Shown: piece by piece, positions 23,601-38,300 of the stretch
Position numbering within the stretch: the stretch's first letter is position 1
Layout: every line of letters starts with the position of its first letter
DNA from: Hydractinia symbiolongicarpus
Lineage: Eukaryota > Cnidaria > Hydrozoa > Anthoathecata > Hydractiniidae
NCBI RefSeq assembly: GCF_029227915.1
Contig: NC_079879.1
Coordinates: 31,006,501-31,070,500, forward strand
Direction of reading: 5' to 3'
Length of the DNA stretch: 64,000 nt
Made by a program: the position numbers and the translations under genes
The notes under the pieces: model-generated
What the model saw: only the letters and a program-made list of their open reading frames with translations
What the model was told of the DNA's origin: nothing
The model's database searches: none

Positions 23601-25879
23601 CTTTGTATACTTTTGACTATACGGGCCAAGCCCGGGATTTACGGGAAATCGTGGGTTTTCGTTTGCCGGGGATTAAACTTCTTTTATTCAGCGTCTCATA
23701 AAAAATGAAAACATTTTTGAAAACTACAAGTCTCATGCGTTTTAGTGGTGAAAAAATAATTTAAAAAATCGTTCGGGAAACGAGTTTACTCGCTGGGTAC
23801 TTTCTTTGTATACTTTTGAGTATACGGGCCGAGTCCGGGGTTTACGGGAAATGGCGGGTTTTCGTTTGCCGGCGATTAAACCACTTTCATTAAGCGTCTC
23901 ATCAAAAATGAAAACATTTCTGAAAACTACAAGTCTCATGCGTTTTAGTGGTGAAAATTAATTTAAAAAATCGTTCGGGAAATAAGTTTACTCCCTGGGT
24001 ACTTTCCTTGTATACTTTTGACTATACGGGCCGAGTACGGGATTTACGGGAAGTCGCGGTTTTCGTTTGCCGGCGATTAAACTTCTTTTATTCAGCTTCT
24101 CATCAAAAATGAAAACATTTTTAAAAACTACAAGTCTCATGGGCTTTAGTGGTGAAATAATAATTTAAAAAATCGTTCTGGAAATGAGTTTACACCCTGG
24201 GTACTTTCTTTGTATACTTTTGACTATACGGGCCGAGTCCGGGATTTACGGGAAATCGCAGGTTTTCGTTTGCCGGGGATTAAACTTCTTTTATTCAGCG
24301 TCTCATAAAAAATGAAAACATTTTTGAAAACTACAAGTCTCATGCGTTTTAGTGGTGAAAAAATAATTTAAAAAATCGTTCGGGAAATGAGTTTACTCGC
24401 TGGGTACTTTCTTTGTATACTTTTGAGTATACGGGCCGAGTCCGGGGTTTACGGGAAATGGCGGGTTTTCGTTTGCCGGCGATTAAACCACTTTCATTAA
24501 GCGTCTCATCAAAAATGAAAACATTTCTGAAAACTACAAGTCTCATGCGTTTTAGTGGTGAAAATTAATTTAAAAAATCGTTCGGGAAATAAGTTTACTC
24601 CCTGGGTACTTTCCTTGTATACTTTTGACTATACGGGCCGAGTCCGGGGTTTACGGGAAGTCGCGGTTTTCGTTTGCCGGCGATTAAACTTCTTTCATTC
24701 AGCGTCTCATCAAAAATGAAAACATTTTTGAAAACCACAAGTGTCATGCGTTTTAGTGGTGAAAAAATAATTTAAAAAATCGTTCGGGAAATGAATTTAC
24801 TCCCTGGGTACTTTCTTTGTATACTTTTGATTATACGGGCCGTGTCCGGGGTTTACGGGAAATGGCGGGTTTTCGTTTGCCGGTGATTAAACTTCTTTTA
24901 TTCAGCGTCTCATCAAAAATGAAAACATTTTTAAAAACTACAAGTCTCATGGGCTTTAGTGGTGAAATAATAATTTAAAAAATCGTTCTGGAAATGAGTT
25001 TACACCCTGGGTACTTTCTTTGTATACTTTTGACTATACGGGCCAAGCCCGGGATTTACGGGAAATCGTGGGTTTTCGTTTGCCGGGGATTAAACTTCTT
25101 TTATTCAGCGTCTCATAAAAAATGAAAACATTTTTGAAAACTACAAGTCTCATGCGTTTTAGTGGTGAAAAAATAATTTAAAAAATCGTTCGGGAAATGA
25201 GTTTACTCGCTGGGTACTTTCTTTGTATACTTTTGAGTATACGGGCCGAGTCCGGGGTTTACGGGAAATGGCGGGTTTTCGTTTGCCGGCGATTAAACCA
25301 CTTTCATTAAGCGTCTCATCAAAAATGAAAACATTTCTGAAAACTACAAGTCTCATGCGTTTTAGTGGTGAAAATTAATTTAAAAAATCGTTCGGGAAAT
25401 AAGTTTACTCCCTGGGTACTTTCCTTGTATACTTTTGACTATACGGGCCGAGTACGGGATTTACGGGAAGTCGCGGTTTTCGTTTGCCGGCGATTAAACT
25501 TCTTTTATTCAGCTTCTCATCAAAAATGAAAACATTTTTAAAAACTACAAGTCTCATGGGCTTTAGTGGTGAAATAATAATTTAAAAAATCGTTCGGGAA
25601 ATGAGTTTACAGCCTGGGTACTTTCTTTGTATACTTTTGACTATACGGGCCGTGTCCGGGGTTTACGGGAAATGGCGGGTTTTCGTTTGCCGGTGATTAA
25701 ACTTCTTTTATTCAGCGTCTCATCAAAAATGAAAACATTTTTAAAAACTACAAGTCTCATGGGCTTTAGTGGTGAAATAATAATTTAAAAAATCGTTCTG
25801 GAAATGAGTTTACACCCTGGGTACTTTCTTTGTATACTTTTGACTATACGGGCCGAGTCCGGGGTTTACGGGAAATGGC
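20608..25879. repeat. Array domain 3a: GGGCTTTAGTGG / CGAGTCCGG monomers
   Basis: From here monomers with CTCATGGGCTTTAGTGG and GAAATAATAATTT, CAAGTGTCATGCG, CGTGTCCGGGG and CGAGTACGGG alternate. About 1.2 kb at 19.8-20.95 kb is repeated at 22.44-23.6 kb with an offset of 2,640 bp (13 monomers). From 23.7 kb a monomer with GAGTATACGGG and CTCGCTGGGTAC recurs at steps of 607, 810 and 1,012 bp (3-, 4- and 5-mers). A few CAAGCCCGG monomers remain, for example near 21,390 and 23,625. No gene is seen. Confidence 0.8.
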
Positions 25880-28800
25880 GGGTTTTCGTTTGCCGGCGAT
25901 TAAACTTCTTTTATTCAGCGTCTCATCAAAAATGAAAACATTTTTGAAAACTACAAGTCTTATGCGTTTTAGTGGTGAAAAAATAATTTAAAAAATCGTT
26001 CGGGAAATGAGTTTACTACCTGGGTACTTTCTTTGTATACTTTTGATTATACGGGCCGAGTCCGGGGTTTACGGGAAGTCGCGGTTTTCGTTTGCCGGCG
26101 ATTAAACTTCTTTTATTCAGCGTCTCATCAAAAATAAAAACATTTTTGAAAACTACAAGTCTCATGCGTTTTAGTGGTGAAAAAATAATTTAAAAAATCG
26201 TTCGGGAAATGAGTTTACTCGCTGGGTACTTTCTTTGTATACTTTTGAGTATACGGGCCGAGTCCGGGGTTTACGGGAAATGGCGGGTTTTCGTTTGCCG
26301 GCGATTAAACCACTTTCATTAAGCGTCTCATCAAAAATGAAAACATTTCTGAAAACTACAAGTCTCATGCGTTTTAGTGGTGAAAATTAATTTAAAAAAT
26401 CGTTCGGGAAATAAGTTTACTCCCTGGGTACTTTCTTTGTATACTTTTGACTATACGGGCCGAGTACGGGATTTACGGGAAGTCGCGGTTTTCGTTTGCC
26501 GGCGATTAAACTTCTTTTATTCAGCTTCTCATCAAAAATGAAAACATTTTTAAAAACTACAAGTCTCATGGGCTTTAGTGGTGAAATAATAATTTAAAAA
26601 ATCGTTCTGGAAATGAGTTTACACCCTGGGTACTTCCTTTGTATACATTCGACTATACGGGCCAAGCCCGGGATTTACGGGAAATCGCGGGTTTTGGTTT
26701 GCCGGCGATTAAACCACTTTCATTAAGCGTCTCATCAAAAATGAAAACATTTCTGAAAACTACAAGTCTTATGCGTTTTAGTGGTGAAAAAATAATTTAA
26801 AAAATCGTTCGGGAAATGAGTTTACTCCCTGGGTACTTTCTCTGTATACTTTTGACTATACGGGCCGAGTCCGGGATTTACAGGAAGTCGCGGGTTTTCG
26901 TTTGTCGGCGATTAAACTTCTTTTATTCAGCGTCTTATCAAAAATGAAAACATTTTTAAAAACTACAAGTCTCATGGGCTTTAGTGGTGAAATAATAATT
27001 TAAAAAATCGTTCGGGAAATGAGTTTACAGCCTGGGTACTTTCTTTGTATACTTTTGACTATACGGGCTGAGTCCGGGATTTACGGGAAATCGCAGGTTT
27101 TCGTTTGCCGGCGATTAAACTTCTTTCATTCAGCGTCTCATCAAAAATGAAAACATTTTTGAAAACAACAAGTGTCATGCGTTTTAGTGGTGAAAAAATA
27201 ATTTAAAAAATCGTTCGGGAAATGAGTTTACTCCCTGGGAACTTTCTTTGTATACTTTTGATTATACGGGCCGAGTCAGGGGTTTACGGGAAATGGCGGG
27301 TTTTCGTTTGCCGGCGATTAAACTTCTTTTATTCAGCGTCTCATCAAAAATGAAAATATTTCTGAAAACTACAAGTCTCATGCGTTTTAGTGGTGAAAAA
27401 ATAATTTAAAAAATCGTTCGGGAAATAAGTTTACTCCCTGGGTACTTTCCTTGTATACTTTTGACTATACGGGCCGAGTACGGGATTTACGGGAAGTCGC
27501 GGTTTTCGTTTGCCGGCGATTAAACTTCTTTTATTCAGCTTCTCATCAAAAATGAAAACATTTTATAAACTACAAGTCTCATGGGCTTTAGTGGTGAAAT
27601 AATAATTTAAAAAATCGTTCGGGAAATGAGTTTACAGCCTGGGTACTTTCTTTGTATACTTTTGATTATACGGGCCGTGTCCGGGGTTTACGGGAAATGG
27701 CGGGTTTTCGTTTGCCGGTGATTAAACTTCTTTTATTCAGCGTCTCACCAAAAATGAAAACATTTTTAAAAACTACAAGTCTCATGGGCTTTAGTGGTGA
27801 AATCATAATTTAAAAAATCGTTCTGGAAATGAGTTTACACCCTGGGTACTTTCTTTGTATACTTTTGACTATACGGGCTGAGTCCGGGATTTACGGGAAA
27901 TCGCAGGTTTTCGTTTGCCGGCGATTAAACTTCTTTCATTCAGCGTCTCATCAAAAATGAAAACATTTTTGAAAACAACAAGTGTCATGCGTTTTAGTGG
28001 TGAAAAAATAATTTAAAAAATCGTTCGGGAAATGAGTTTACTCCCTGGGAACTTTCTTTGTATACTTTTGATTATACGGGCCGAGTCAGGGGTTTACGGG
28101 AAATGGCGGGTTTTCGTTTGCCGGCGATTAAACTTCTTTTATTCAGCGTCTCATCAAAAATGAAAATATTTCTGAAAACTACAAGTCTCATGCGTTTTAG
28201 TGGTGAAAAAATAATTTAAAAAATCGTTCGGGAAATAAGTTTACTCCCTGGGTACTTTCCTTGTATACTTTTGACTATACGGGCCGAGTACGGGATTTAC
28301 GGGAAGTCGCGGTTTTCGTTTGCCGGCGATTAAACTTCTTTTATTCAGCTTCTCATCAAAAATGAAAACATTTTATAAACTACAAGTCTCATGGGCTTTA
28401 GTGGTGAAATAATAATTTAAAAAATCGTTCGGGAAATGAGTTTACAGCCTGGGTACTTTCTTTGTATACTTTTGATTATACGGGCCGTGTCCGGGGTTTA
28501 CGGGAAATGGCGGGTTTTCGTTTGCCGGTGATTAAACTTCTTTTATTCAGCGTCTCACCAAAAATGAAAACATTTTTAAAAACTACAAGTCTCATGGGCT
28601 TTAGTGGTGAAATAATAATTTAAAAAATCGTTCTGGAAATGAGTTTACACCCTGGGTACTTTCTTTGTATACTTTTGACTATACGGGCCGAATCCGGGAT
28701 TTACGGGAAATCGCAGGTTTTCGTTTGCCGGCGATTAAACTTCTTTTATTCAGCGTCTCATCAAAAATGAAAACATTTTTGAAAACTACAAGTCTTATGC

Positions 28801-30705
28801 GTTTTAGTGGTGAAAAAATAATTTAAAAAATCGTTCGGGAAATGAGTTTACTACCTGGGTACTTTCTTTGTATACTTTTGATTATACGGGCCGAGTCCGG
28901 GGTTTACGGGAAATGGCGGGTTTTCGTTTGCCGGCGATTAAACTTCTTTTATTCAGCGTCTCATCAAAAATGAAAACATTTTTGAAAACTACAAGTCTCA
29001 TGCGTTTTAGTGGTGAAAAAATAATTTAAAAAATCGTTCGGGAAATGAGTTTATTCGCTGGGTACTTTCTTTGTATACTTTTGAGTATACGGGCCGAGTC
29101 CGGGGTTTACGGGAAATGGCGGGTTTTCGTTTGCCGGCGATTAAACCACTTTCATTAAGCGTCTCATCAAAAATGAAAACATTTCTGAAAACTACAAGTC
29201 TCATGCGTTTTAGTGGTGAAAATTAATTTAAAAAATCGTTCGGGAAATAAGTTTACTCCCTGGGTACTTTCTTTGTATACTTTTGACTATACGGGCCGAG
29301 TACGGGATTTACGGGAAGTCGCGGTTTTCGTTTGCCGGCGATTAAACTTCTTTTATTCAGCTTCTCATCAAAAATGAAAACAATTTTAAAAACTACAAGT
29401 CTCATGGGCTTTAGTGGTGAAATAATAATTTAAAAAATCGTTCTGGAAATGAGTTTACACCCTGGGTACTTCCTTTGTATACATTCGACTATACGGGCCA
29501 AGCCCGGGATTTACGGGAAATCGCGGGTTTTGATTTGCCGGCGATTAAACCACTTTCATTAGGCGTCTCATCAAAAATGAAAACATTTCTGAAAACTACA
29601 AGTCTTATGCGTTTTAGTGGTGAAAAAATAATTTAAAAAATCGTTCGGGAAATGAGTTTACTCCCTGGGTACTTTCTCTGTATTCTTTTGACTATACGGG
29701 CCGAGTCCGGGATTTACAGGAAGTCGCGGGTTTTCGTTTGTCGGCGATTAAACTTCTTTTATTCAGCGTCTTATCAAAAATGAAAACATTTTTAAAAACT
29801 ACAAGTCTCATGGGCTTTAGTGGTGAAATAATAATTTAAAAAATCGTTCGGGAAATGAGTTTAGAGCCTGGGTACTTTCTTTGTATACTTTTGACTATAC
29901 GGGCCGAGTCCGGGATTTACGGGAAATCGCAGGTTTTCGTTTGCCGGCGATTAAACTTCTTTCATTCAGCGTCTCATCAAAAATGAAAACATTTTTGAAA
30001 ACAACAAGTGTCATGCGTTTTAGTGGTGAAAAAATAATTTAAAAAATCGTTCGGGAAATGAGTTTACTCCCTGGGAACTTTCTTTGTATACTTTTGATTA
30101 TACGGGCCGAGTCCGGGGTTTACGGGAAATGGCGGGTTTTCGTTTGCCGGCGATTAAACTTCTTTTATTCAGCGTCTCATCAAAAATGAAAATATTTCTG
30201 AAAACTACAAGTCTCATGCGTTTTAGTGGTGAAATAATAATTTAAAAAATCGTTCTGGAAATGAGTTTACACCCTGGGTACTTTCTTTGTATACTTTTGA
30301 CTATACGGGCCGAGTCCGGGATTTACGGGAAATCGCAGGTTTTCGTTTGCCGGCGATTAAACTTCTTTTATTCAGCGTCTCATCAAAAATGAAAACATTT
30401 TTGAAAACAACAAGTGTCATGCGTTTTAGTGGTGAAAAAATAAGTTAAAAAATCGTTCGGGAAATGAGTTTACTCCCTGGGAACTTTCTTTGTATACTTT
30501 TGATTATACGGGCCGAGTCCGGGGTTTACGGGAAATGGCGGGTTTTCGTTTGCCGGCGATTAAACTTCTTTTATTCAGCGTCTCATCAAAAATGAAAATA
30601 TTTCTGAAAACTACTAGTCTCATGCGTTTTAGTGGTGAAAAAATAATTTAAAAAATCGTTCGGAAATTGAGTTTACTTCCCGGGTACTTTCTTTGTATAC
30701 TTTTG
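25880..30705. repeat. 4.8-kb segmental repeat, copy 1 (partner 34,797-39,620)
   Basis: This block matches 34,797-39,620 at an offset of 8,917 bp (CGAGTACGGG at 26,461 and 35,378; ATACGGGCTG at 27,061 and 35,978). After the internal 810-bp units the offset becomes 8,106, and it returns to 8,915-8,916 from about 29,007. The two copies therefore gained or lost 810-bp units at different points yet have nearly the same total length. Boundaries are by-eye estimates. Confidence 0.78.
27061..28680. repeat. 810-bp 4-mer higher-order repeat, two tandem copies
   Basis: ATACGGGCTGAGTCCGGG occurs at 27,061 and 27,871. Both copies share GAGTCAGGGG, a shortened CATTTTATAAAC and CTCACCAAAAATG. One difference was noticed, AATCATAATT near 27,804 against AATAATAATT in the second copy. 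The partner block near 36-37 kb has only one such unit at this point. Confidence 0.88.
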
Positions 30706-31251
30706 ATTATACGGGCCGAGTCCGGGGTTTACGGGAAATCGCAGGTTTTCGTTTGCCGGCGATTAAACTTCTTTCATTCAGCGTCTCATCAAAAATGAAA
30801 ACATTTTTTAAAACCACAAGTGTCATGCGTTTTAGTGGTGAAAAAATAATTTAAAAAATCGTTCGGGAAATGAGTTTACTCCCTGGGAACTTTCTTTGTA
30901 TACTTTTGATTATACGGGCCGAGTCCGGGGTTTACGGGAAATGGCAGGTTTTCGTTTGCCGGCGATTAAACTTCTTTTATTCAGCGTCTCATCAAAAATG
31001 AAAACATTTCTGAAAACTACAAGTCTCATGCGTTTTAATGGTGAAAAAAAAATTTAAAAAATCGTTCGGAAATTGAGTTTACTTCCTGGGTACTTTCTTT
31101 GTATACTTTTGACTATACGGGCCGAGTCCGGGATTTACAGGAAGTCGCGGGTTTTCGTTTGTCGGCGATTAAACTTCTTTTATTCAGCGTCTCATCAAAA
31201 ATGAAAACATTTTTAAAAACTACAAGTCTCATTGGCTTTAGTGGTGAAATA

Positions 31252-33152
31252 ATAATTTAAAAAATCGTTCGGAAATGAGTTTACTCCCTGGGAACTTTTT
31301 TTGTATACTTTTGATTATACGGGCCGAGTCCGGGGTTTACGGGAAATGGCAGGTTTTCGTTTGCCGGCGATTAAACTTCTTTTATTCAGCGTCTCATCAA
31401 AAATGAAAACATTTCTGAAAACTACAAGTCTCATGCGTTTTAGTGGTGAAAAAATAATTTAAAAAATCGTTCGGAAATTGAGTTTACTTCCTGGGTACTT
31501 TCTTTGTATACTTTTGACTATACGGGCCGAGTCCGGGATTTACGGGAAATCGCGGGATTTCGTTTGCCGGCGATTAAACTTCTTTTATTCAGCGTCCCAT
31601 CAAAAATGAAAACATTTTTGAAAACTACAAGTCTCATGCGTTTTAGTGGTGAAAAAATAATATAAAAAATCGTTCGGGAAATGAGTTTACTCCCTGGGTA
31701 CTTTCTTTGTATACTTTTGACTATACGGGCCGAGTCCGGGATTTACGGGAAATCGCAGGTTTTCGTTTGCCGGCGATTAAACTTCTTTCATTCAGCGTCT
31801 CATCAAAAATGAAAACATTTTTGAAAACCACAAGTGTCATGCGTTTTAGTGGTGAAAAAATAATTTAAAAAATCGTTCGGGAAATGAGTTTACTCCCTGG
31901 GAACTTTCTTTGTATACTTTTGATTATACGGGCCGAGTCCGGGGTTTACGGGAAATGGCAGGTTTTCGTTTGCCGGCGATTAAACTTCTTTTATTTAGCG
32001 TCTCATCAAAAATGAAAACATTTCTGAAAACTACAAGTCTCATGCGTTTTAGTGGTGAAAAAATAATTTAAAAAATCGTTCGGAAATTGAGTTTACTTCC
32101 TGGGTACTTTCTTTGTATACTTTTGACTATACGGGCCGAGTCCGGGATTTACAGGAAGTCGCGGGTTTTCGTTTGTCGGCGATTAAACTTCTTTTATTCA
32201 GCGTCTCATCAAAAATGAAAACATTTTTAAAAACTACAAGTCTCATTGGCTTTAGTGGTGAAATAATAATTTAAAAAATCGTTCGGGAAATGAGTTTACA
32301 GGCTGGGTACTTTCTTTGTATACTTTTGACTATACGGGCCGAGTCCCGGATTTACGGGAAATCGCAGGTTTTCGTTTGCCGGCGATTAAACTTCTTTCAT
32401 TCAGCGTCTCATCAAAAATGAAAACTTTTTTGAAAACCACAAGTGTCATGCGTTTTAGTGGTGAAAAAATAATTTAAAAAATCGTTCGGAAATGAGTTTA
32501 CACCCTGGGTACTTTCTTTGTATACTTTTGACTATACGGGCCGAGTCCGGGATTTACGGGAAATCGCAGGTTTTCGTTTGCCGGCGATTAAACTTCTTTT
32601 ATTCAGCGTCTCATCAAAAATGAAAACATTTTTGAAAACTACAAGTCTTATGCGTTTTAGTGGTGAAAAAATAATTTAAAAAATCGTTCGGGAAATGAGT
32701 TTACTACCTGGGTACTTTCTTTGTATACTTTTGATTATACGGGCCGAGTCCGGGGTTTACGGGAAGTCGCGGTTTTCGTTTGCCGGCGATTAAACTTCTT
32801 TTATTCAGCGTCTCATCAAAAATAAAAACATTTTTGAAAACTACAAGTCTCATGCGTTTTAGTGGTGAAAAAATAATTTAAAAAATCGTTCGGGAAATGA
32901 GTTTACTCGCTGGGTACTTTCTTTGTATACTTTTGAGTATACGGGCCGAGTCCGGGGTTTACGGGAAATGGCGGGTTTTCGTTTGCCGGCGATTAAACCA
33001 CTTTCATTAAGCGTCTCATCAAAAATGAAAACATTTCTGAAAACTACAAGTCTCATGCGTTTTAGTGGTGAAAATTAATTTAAAAAATCGTTCGGGAAAT
33101 AAGTTTACTCCCTGGGTACTTTCTTTGTATACTTTTGACTATACGGGCCGAG
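31252..33152. repeat. 1.9-kb repeat, copy 1 (offset 2,229 bp)
   Basis: This segment recurs at 33,481-35,381. Shared rare states include GGAACTTTTTTTG (31,291 and 33,520), TATTTAGCG, CTCATTGGC, CAGGCTGGG and GAGTCCCGG (32,341 and 34,570). One difference was noticed: GATTAAAATTC near 34,010 against AAACTTC here. The roughly 330 bp between the copies is ordinary satellite and not part of the repeat. Confidence 0.85.
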
Positions 33153-33480
33153 TCCGGGATTTACAGGAAGTCGCGGGTTTTCGTTTGTCGGCGATTAAAC
33201 TTCTTTTATTCAGCGTCTCATCAAAAATGAAAACATTTTTAAAAACTACAAGTCTCATTGGCTTTAGTGGTGAAATAATAATTTAAAAAATCGTTCGGGA
33301 AATGAGTTTACAGCCTGGGTACTTTCTTTGTATACTTTTGACTATACGGGCCGAGTCCGGGATTTACGGGAAATCGCAGGTTTTCGTTTGCCGGCGATTA
33401 AACTTCTTTCATTCAGCGTCTCATCAAAAATGAAAACATTTTTGAAAACCACAAGTGTCATGCGTTTAAATGGTGAAAAA

Positions 33481-35381
33481 ATAATTTAAAAAATCGTTCG
33501 GAAATGAGTTTACTCCCTGGGAACTTTTTTTGTATACTTTTGATTATACGGGCCGAGTCCGGGGTTTACGGGAAATGGCAGGTTTTCGTTTGCCGGCGAT
33601 TAAACTTCTTTTATTCAGCGTCTCATCAAAAATGAAAACATTTCTGAAAACTACAAGTCTCATGCGTTTTAGTGGTGAAAAAATAATTTAAAAAATCGTT
33701 CGGAAATTGAGTTTACTTCCTGGGTACTTTCTTTGTATACTTTTGACTATACGGGCCGAGTCCGGGATTTACGGGAAATCGCGGGATTTCGTTTGCCGGC
33801 GATTAAACTTCTTTTATTCAGCGTCCCATCAAAAATGAAAACATTTTTGAAAACTACAAGTCTCATGCGTTTTAGTGGTGAAAAAATAATATAAAAAATC
33901 GTTCGGGAAATGAGTTTACTCCCTGGGTACTTTCTTTGTATACTTTTGACTATACGGGCCGAGTCCGGGATTTACGGGAAATCGCAGGTTTTCGTTTGCC
34001 GGCGATTAAAATTCTTTCATTCAGCGTCTCATCAAAAATGAAAACATTTTTGAAAACCACAAGTGTCATGCGTTTTAGTGGTGAAAAAATAATTTAAAAA
34101 ATCGTTCGGGAAATGAGTTTACTCCCTGGGAACTTTCTTTGTATACTTTTGATTATACGGGCCGAGTCCGGGGTTTACGGGAAATGGCAGGTTTTCGTTT
34201 GCCGGCGATTAAACTTCTTTTATTTAGCGTCTCATCAAAAATGAAAACATTTCTGAAAACTACAAGTCTCATGCGTTTTAGTGGTGAAAAAATAATTTAA
34301 AAAATCGTTCGGAAATTGAGTTTACTTCCTGGGTACTTTCTTTGTATACTTTTGACTATACGGGCCGAGTCCGGGATTTACAGGAAGTCGCGGGTTTTCG
34401 TTTGTCGGCGATTAAACTTCTTTTATTCAGCGTCTCATCAAAAATGAAAACATTTTTAAAAACTACAAGTCTCATTGGCTTTAGTGGTGAAATAATAATT
34501 TAAAAAATCGTTCGGGAAATGAGTTTACAGGCTGGGTACTTTCTTTGTATACTTTTGACTATACGGGCCGAGTCCCGGATTTACGGGAAATCGCAGGTTT
34601 TCGTTTGCCGGCGATTAAACTTCTTTCATTCAGCGTCTCATCAAAAATGAAAACTTTTTTGAAAACCACAAGTGTCATGCGTTTTAGTGGTGAAAAAATA
34701 ATTTAAAAAATCGTTCGGAAATGAGTTTACACCCTGGGTACTTTCTTTGTATACTTTTGACTATACGGGCCGAGTCCGGGATTTACGGGAAATCGCAGGT
34801 TTTCGTTTGCCGGCGATTAAACTTCTTTTATTCAGCGTCTCATCAAAAATGAAAACATTTTTGAAAACTACAAGTCTTATGCGTTTTAGTGGTGAAAAAA
34901 TAATTTAAAAAATCGTTCGGGAAATGAGTTTACTACCTGGGTACTTTCTTTGTATACTTTTGATTATACGGGCCGAGTCCGGGGTTTACGGGAAGTCGCG
35001 GTTTTCGTTTGCCGGCGATTAAACTTCTTTTATTCAGCGTCTCATCAAAAATAAAAACATTTTTGAAAACTACAAGTCTCATGCGTTTTAGTGGTGAAAA
35101 AATAATTTAAAAAATCGTTCGGGAAATGAGTTTACTCGCTGGGTACTTTCTTTGTATACTTTTGAGTATACGGGCCGAGTCCGGGGTTTACGGGAAATGG
35201 CGGGTTTTCGTTTGCCGGCGATTAAACCACTTTCATTAAGCGTCTCATCAAAAATGAAAACATTTCTGAAAACTACAAGTCTCATGCGTTTTAGTGGTGA
35301 AAATTAATTTAAAAAATCGTTCGGGAAATAAGTTTACTCCCTGGGTACTTTCTTTGTATACTTTTGACTATACGGGCCGAG
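33481..35381. repeat. 1.9-kb repeat, copy 2
   Basis: Second copy of 31,252-33,152. It diverges at about 35,381, where it reads GAGTACGGG and copy 1 reads GAGTCCGGG. Its last 0.6 kb overlaps the start of the 4.8-kb segmental repeat, so the sequence at about 25.9-26.4, 32.6-33.1 and 34.8-35.4 kb is present three times. About 1 kb of it (33.46-34.4 kb) also recurs at 43.18-44.14 kb, with TATTTAGCG offset by 9,728 bp. Confidence 0.85.
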
Positions 35382-38300
35382 TACGGGATTTACGGGAAGT
35401 CGCGGTTTTCGTTTGCCGGCGATTAAACTTCTTTTATTCAGCTTCTCATCAAAAATGAAAACATTTTTAAAAACTACAAGTCTCATGGGCTTTAGTGGTG
35501 AAATAATAATTTAAAAAATCGTTCTGGAAATGAGTTTACACCCTGGGTACTTCCTTTGTATACATTCGACTATACGGGCCAAGCCCGGGATTTACGGGAA
35601 ATCGCGGGTTTTGGTTTGCCGGCGATTAAACCACTTTCATTAAGCGTCTCATCAAAAATGAAAACATTTCTGAAAACTACAAGTCTTATGCGTTTTAGTG
35701 GTGAAAAAATAATTTAAAAAATCGTTCGGGAAATGAGTTTACTCCCTGGGTACTTTCTCTGTATACTTTTGACTATACGGGCCGAGTCCGGGATTTACAG
35801 GGAGTCGCGGGTTTTCGTTTGTCGGCGATTAAACTTCTTTTATTCAGCGTCTTATCAAAAATGAAAACATTTTTAAAAACTACAAGTCTCATGGGCTTTA
35901 GTGGTGAAATAATAATTTAAAAAATCGTTCGGGAAATGAGTTTACAGCCTGGGTACTTTCTTTGTATACTTTTGACTATACGGGCTGAGTCCGGGATTTA
36001 CGGGAAATCGCAGGTTTTCGTTTGCCGGCGATTAAACTTCTTTCATTCAGCGTCTCATCAAAAATGAAAACATTTTTGAAAACAACAAGTGTCATGCGTT
36101 TTAGTGGTGAAAAAATAATTTAAAAAATCGTTCGGGAAATGAGTTTACTCCCTGGGAACTTTCTTTGTATACTTTTGATTATACGGGCCGAGTCCGGGGT
36201 TTACGGGAAATGGCGGGTTTTCGTTTGCCGGCGATTAAACTTCTTTTATTCAGCGTCTCATCAAAAATGAAAATATTTCTGAAAACTACAAGTCTCATGC
36301 GTTTTAGTGGTGAAAATTAATTTAAAAAATCGTTCGGGAAATAAGTTTACTCCCTGGGTACTTTCCTTGTATACTTTTGACTATACGGGCCGAGTACGGG
36401 ATTTACGGGAAGTCGCGGTTTTCGTTTGCCGGCGATTAAACTTCTTTTATTCAGCTTCTCATCAAAAATGAAAACATTTTATAAACTACAAGTCTCATGG
36501 GCTTTAGTGGTGAAATAATAATTTAAAAAATCGTTCGGGAAATGAGTTTACAGCCTGGGTACTTTCTTTGTATACTTTTGATTATATGGGCCGTGTCCGG
36601 GGTTTACGGGAAATGGCGGGTTTTCGTTTGCCGGTGATTAAACTTCTTTTATTCAGCGTCTCACCAAAAATGAAAACATTTTTAAAAACTACAAGTCTCA
36701 TGGGCTTTAGTGGTGAAATAATAATTTAAAAAATCGTTCTGGAAATGAGTTTACACCCTGGGTACTTTCTTTGTATACTTTTGACTATACGGGCCGAATC
36801 CGGGATTTACGGGAAATCGCAGGTTTTCGTTTGCCGGCGATTAAACTTCTTTTATTCAGCGTCTCATCAAAAATGAAAACATTTTTGAAAACTACAAGTC
36901 TTATGCGTTTTAGTGGTGAAAAAATAATTTAAAAAATCGTTCGGGAAATGAGTTTACTACCTGGGTACTTTCTTTGTATACTTTTGATTATACCGGCCGA
37001 GTCCGGGGTTTACGGGAAATGGCGGGTTTTCGTTTGCCGGCGATTAAACTTCTTTTATTCAGCGTCTCATCAAAAATGAAAACATTTTTGAAAACTACAA
37101 GTCTCATGCGTTTTAGTGGTGAAAAAATAATTTAAAAAATCGTTCGGGAAATGAGTTTATTCGCTGGGTACTTTCTTTGTATACTTTTGAGTATACGGGC
37201 CGAGTCCGGGGTTTACGGGAAATGGCGGGTTTTCGTTTGCCGGCGATTAAACCACTTTCATTAAGCGTCTCATCAAAAATGAAAACATTTCTGAAAACTA
37301 CAAGTCTCATGCGTTTTAGTGGTGAAAATTAATTTAAAAAATCGTTCGGGAAATAAGTTTACTCCCTGGGTACTTTCTTTGTATACTTTTGACTATACGG
37401 GCCGAGTACGGGATTTACGGGAAGTCGCGGTTTTCGTTTGCCGGCGATTAAACTTCTTTTATTCAGCTTCTCATCAAAAATGAAAACATTTTATAAACTA
37501 CAAGTCTCATGGGCTTTAGTGGTGAAATAATAATTTAAAAAATCGTTCGGGAAATGAGTTTACAGCCTGGGTACTTTCTTTGTATACTTTTGATTATACG
37601 GGCCGTGTCCGGGGTTTACGGGAAATGGCGGGTTTTCGTTTGCCGGTGATTAAACTTCTTTTATTCAGCGTCTCACCAAAAATGAAAACATTTTTAAAAA
37701 CTACAAGTCTCATGGGCTTTAGTGGTGAAATAATAATTTAAAAAATCGTTCTGGAAATGAGTTTACACCCTGGGTACTTTCTTTGTATACTTTTGACTAT
37801 ACGGGCCGAATCCGGGATTTACGGGAAATCGCAGGTTTTCGTTTGCCGGCGATTAAACTTCTTTTATTCAGCGTCTCATCAAAAATGAAAACATTTTTGA
37901 AAACTACAAGTCTCATGCGTTTTAGTGGTGAAAAAATAATTTAAAAAATCGTTCGGGAAATGAGTTTATTCGCTGGGTACTTTCTTTGTATACTTTTGAG
38001 TATACGGGCCGAGTCCGGGGTTTACGGGAAATGGCGGGTTTTCGTTTGCCGGCGATTAAACCACTTTCATTAAGCGTCTCATCAAAAATGAAAACATTTC
38101 TGAAAACTACAAGTCTCATGCGTTTTAGTGGTGAAAAAATAATTTAAAAAATCGTTCGGGAAACAAGTTTACTCCCTGGGTACTTTCCTTGTATACTTTT
38201 GACTATACGGGCCGAGTACGGGATTTACGGGAAGTCGCGGTTTTCGTTTGCCGGCGATTAAACTTCTTTTATTCAGCTTCTCATCAAAAATGAAAACATT

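Noticed and set aside
23742-23939. Minus-strand 65-residue frames recurring at 607-1,012 bp steps as an operon-like gene array
   Set aside because: Spacing equals whole numbers of monomers; these are copies of the GAGTATACGGG monomer class, not genes.
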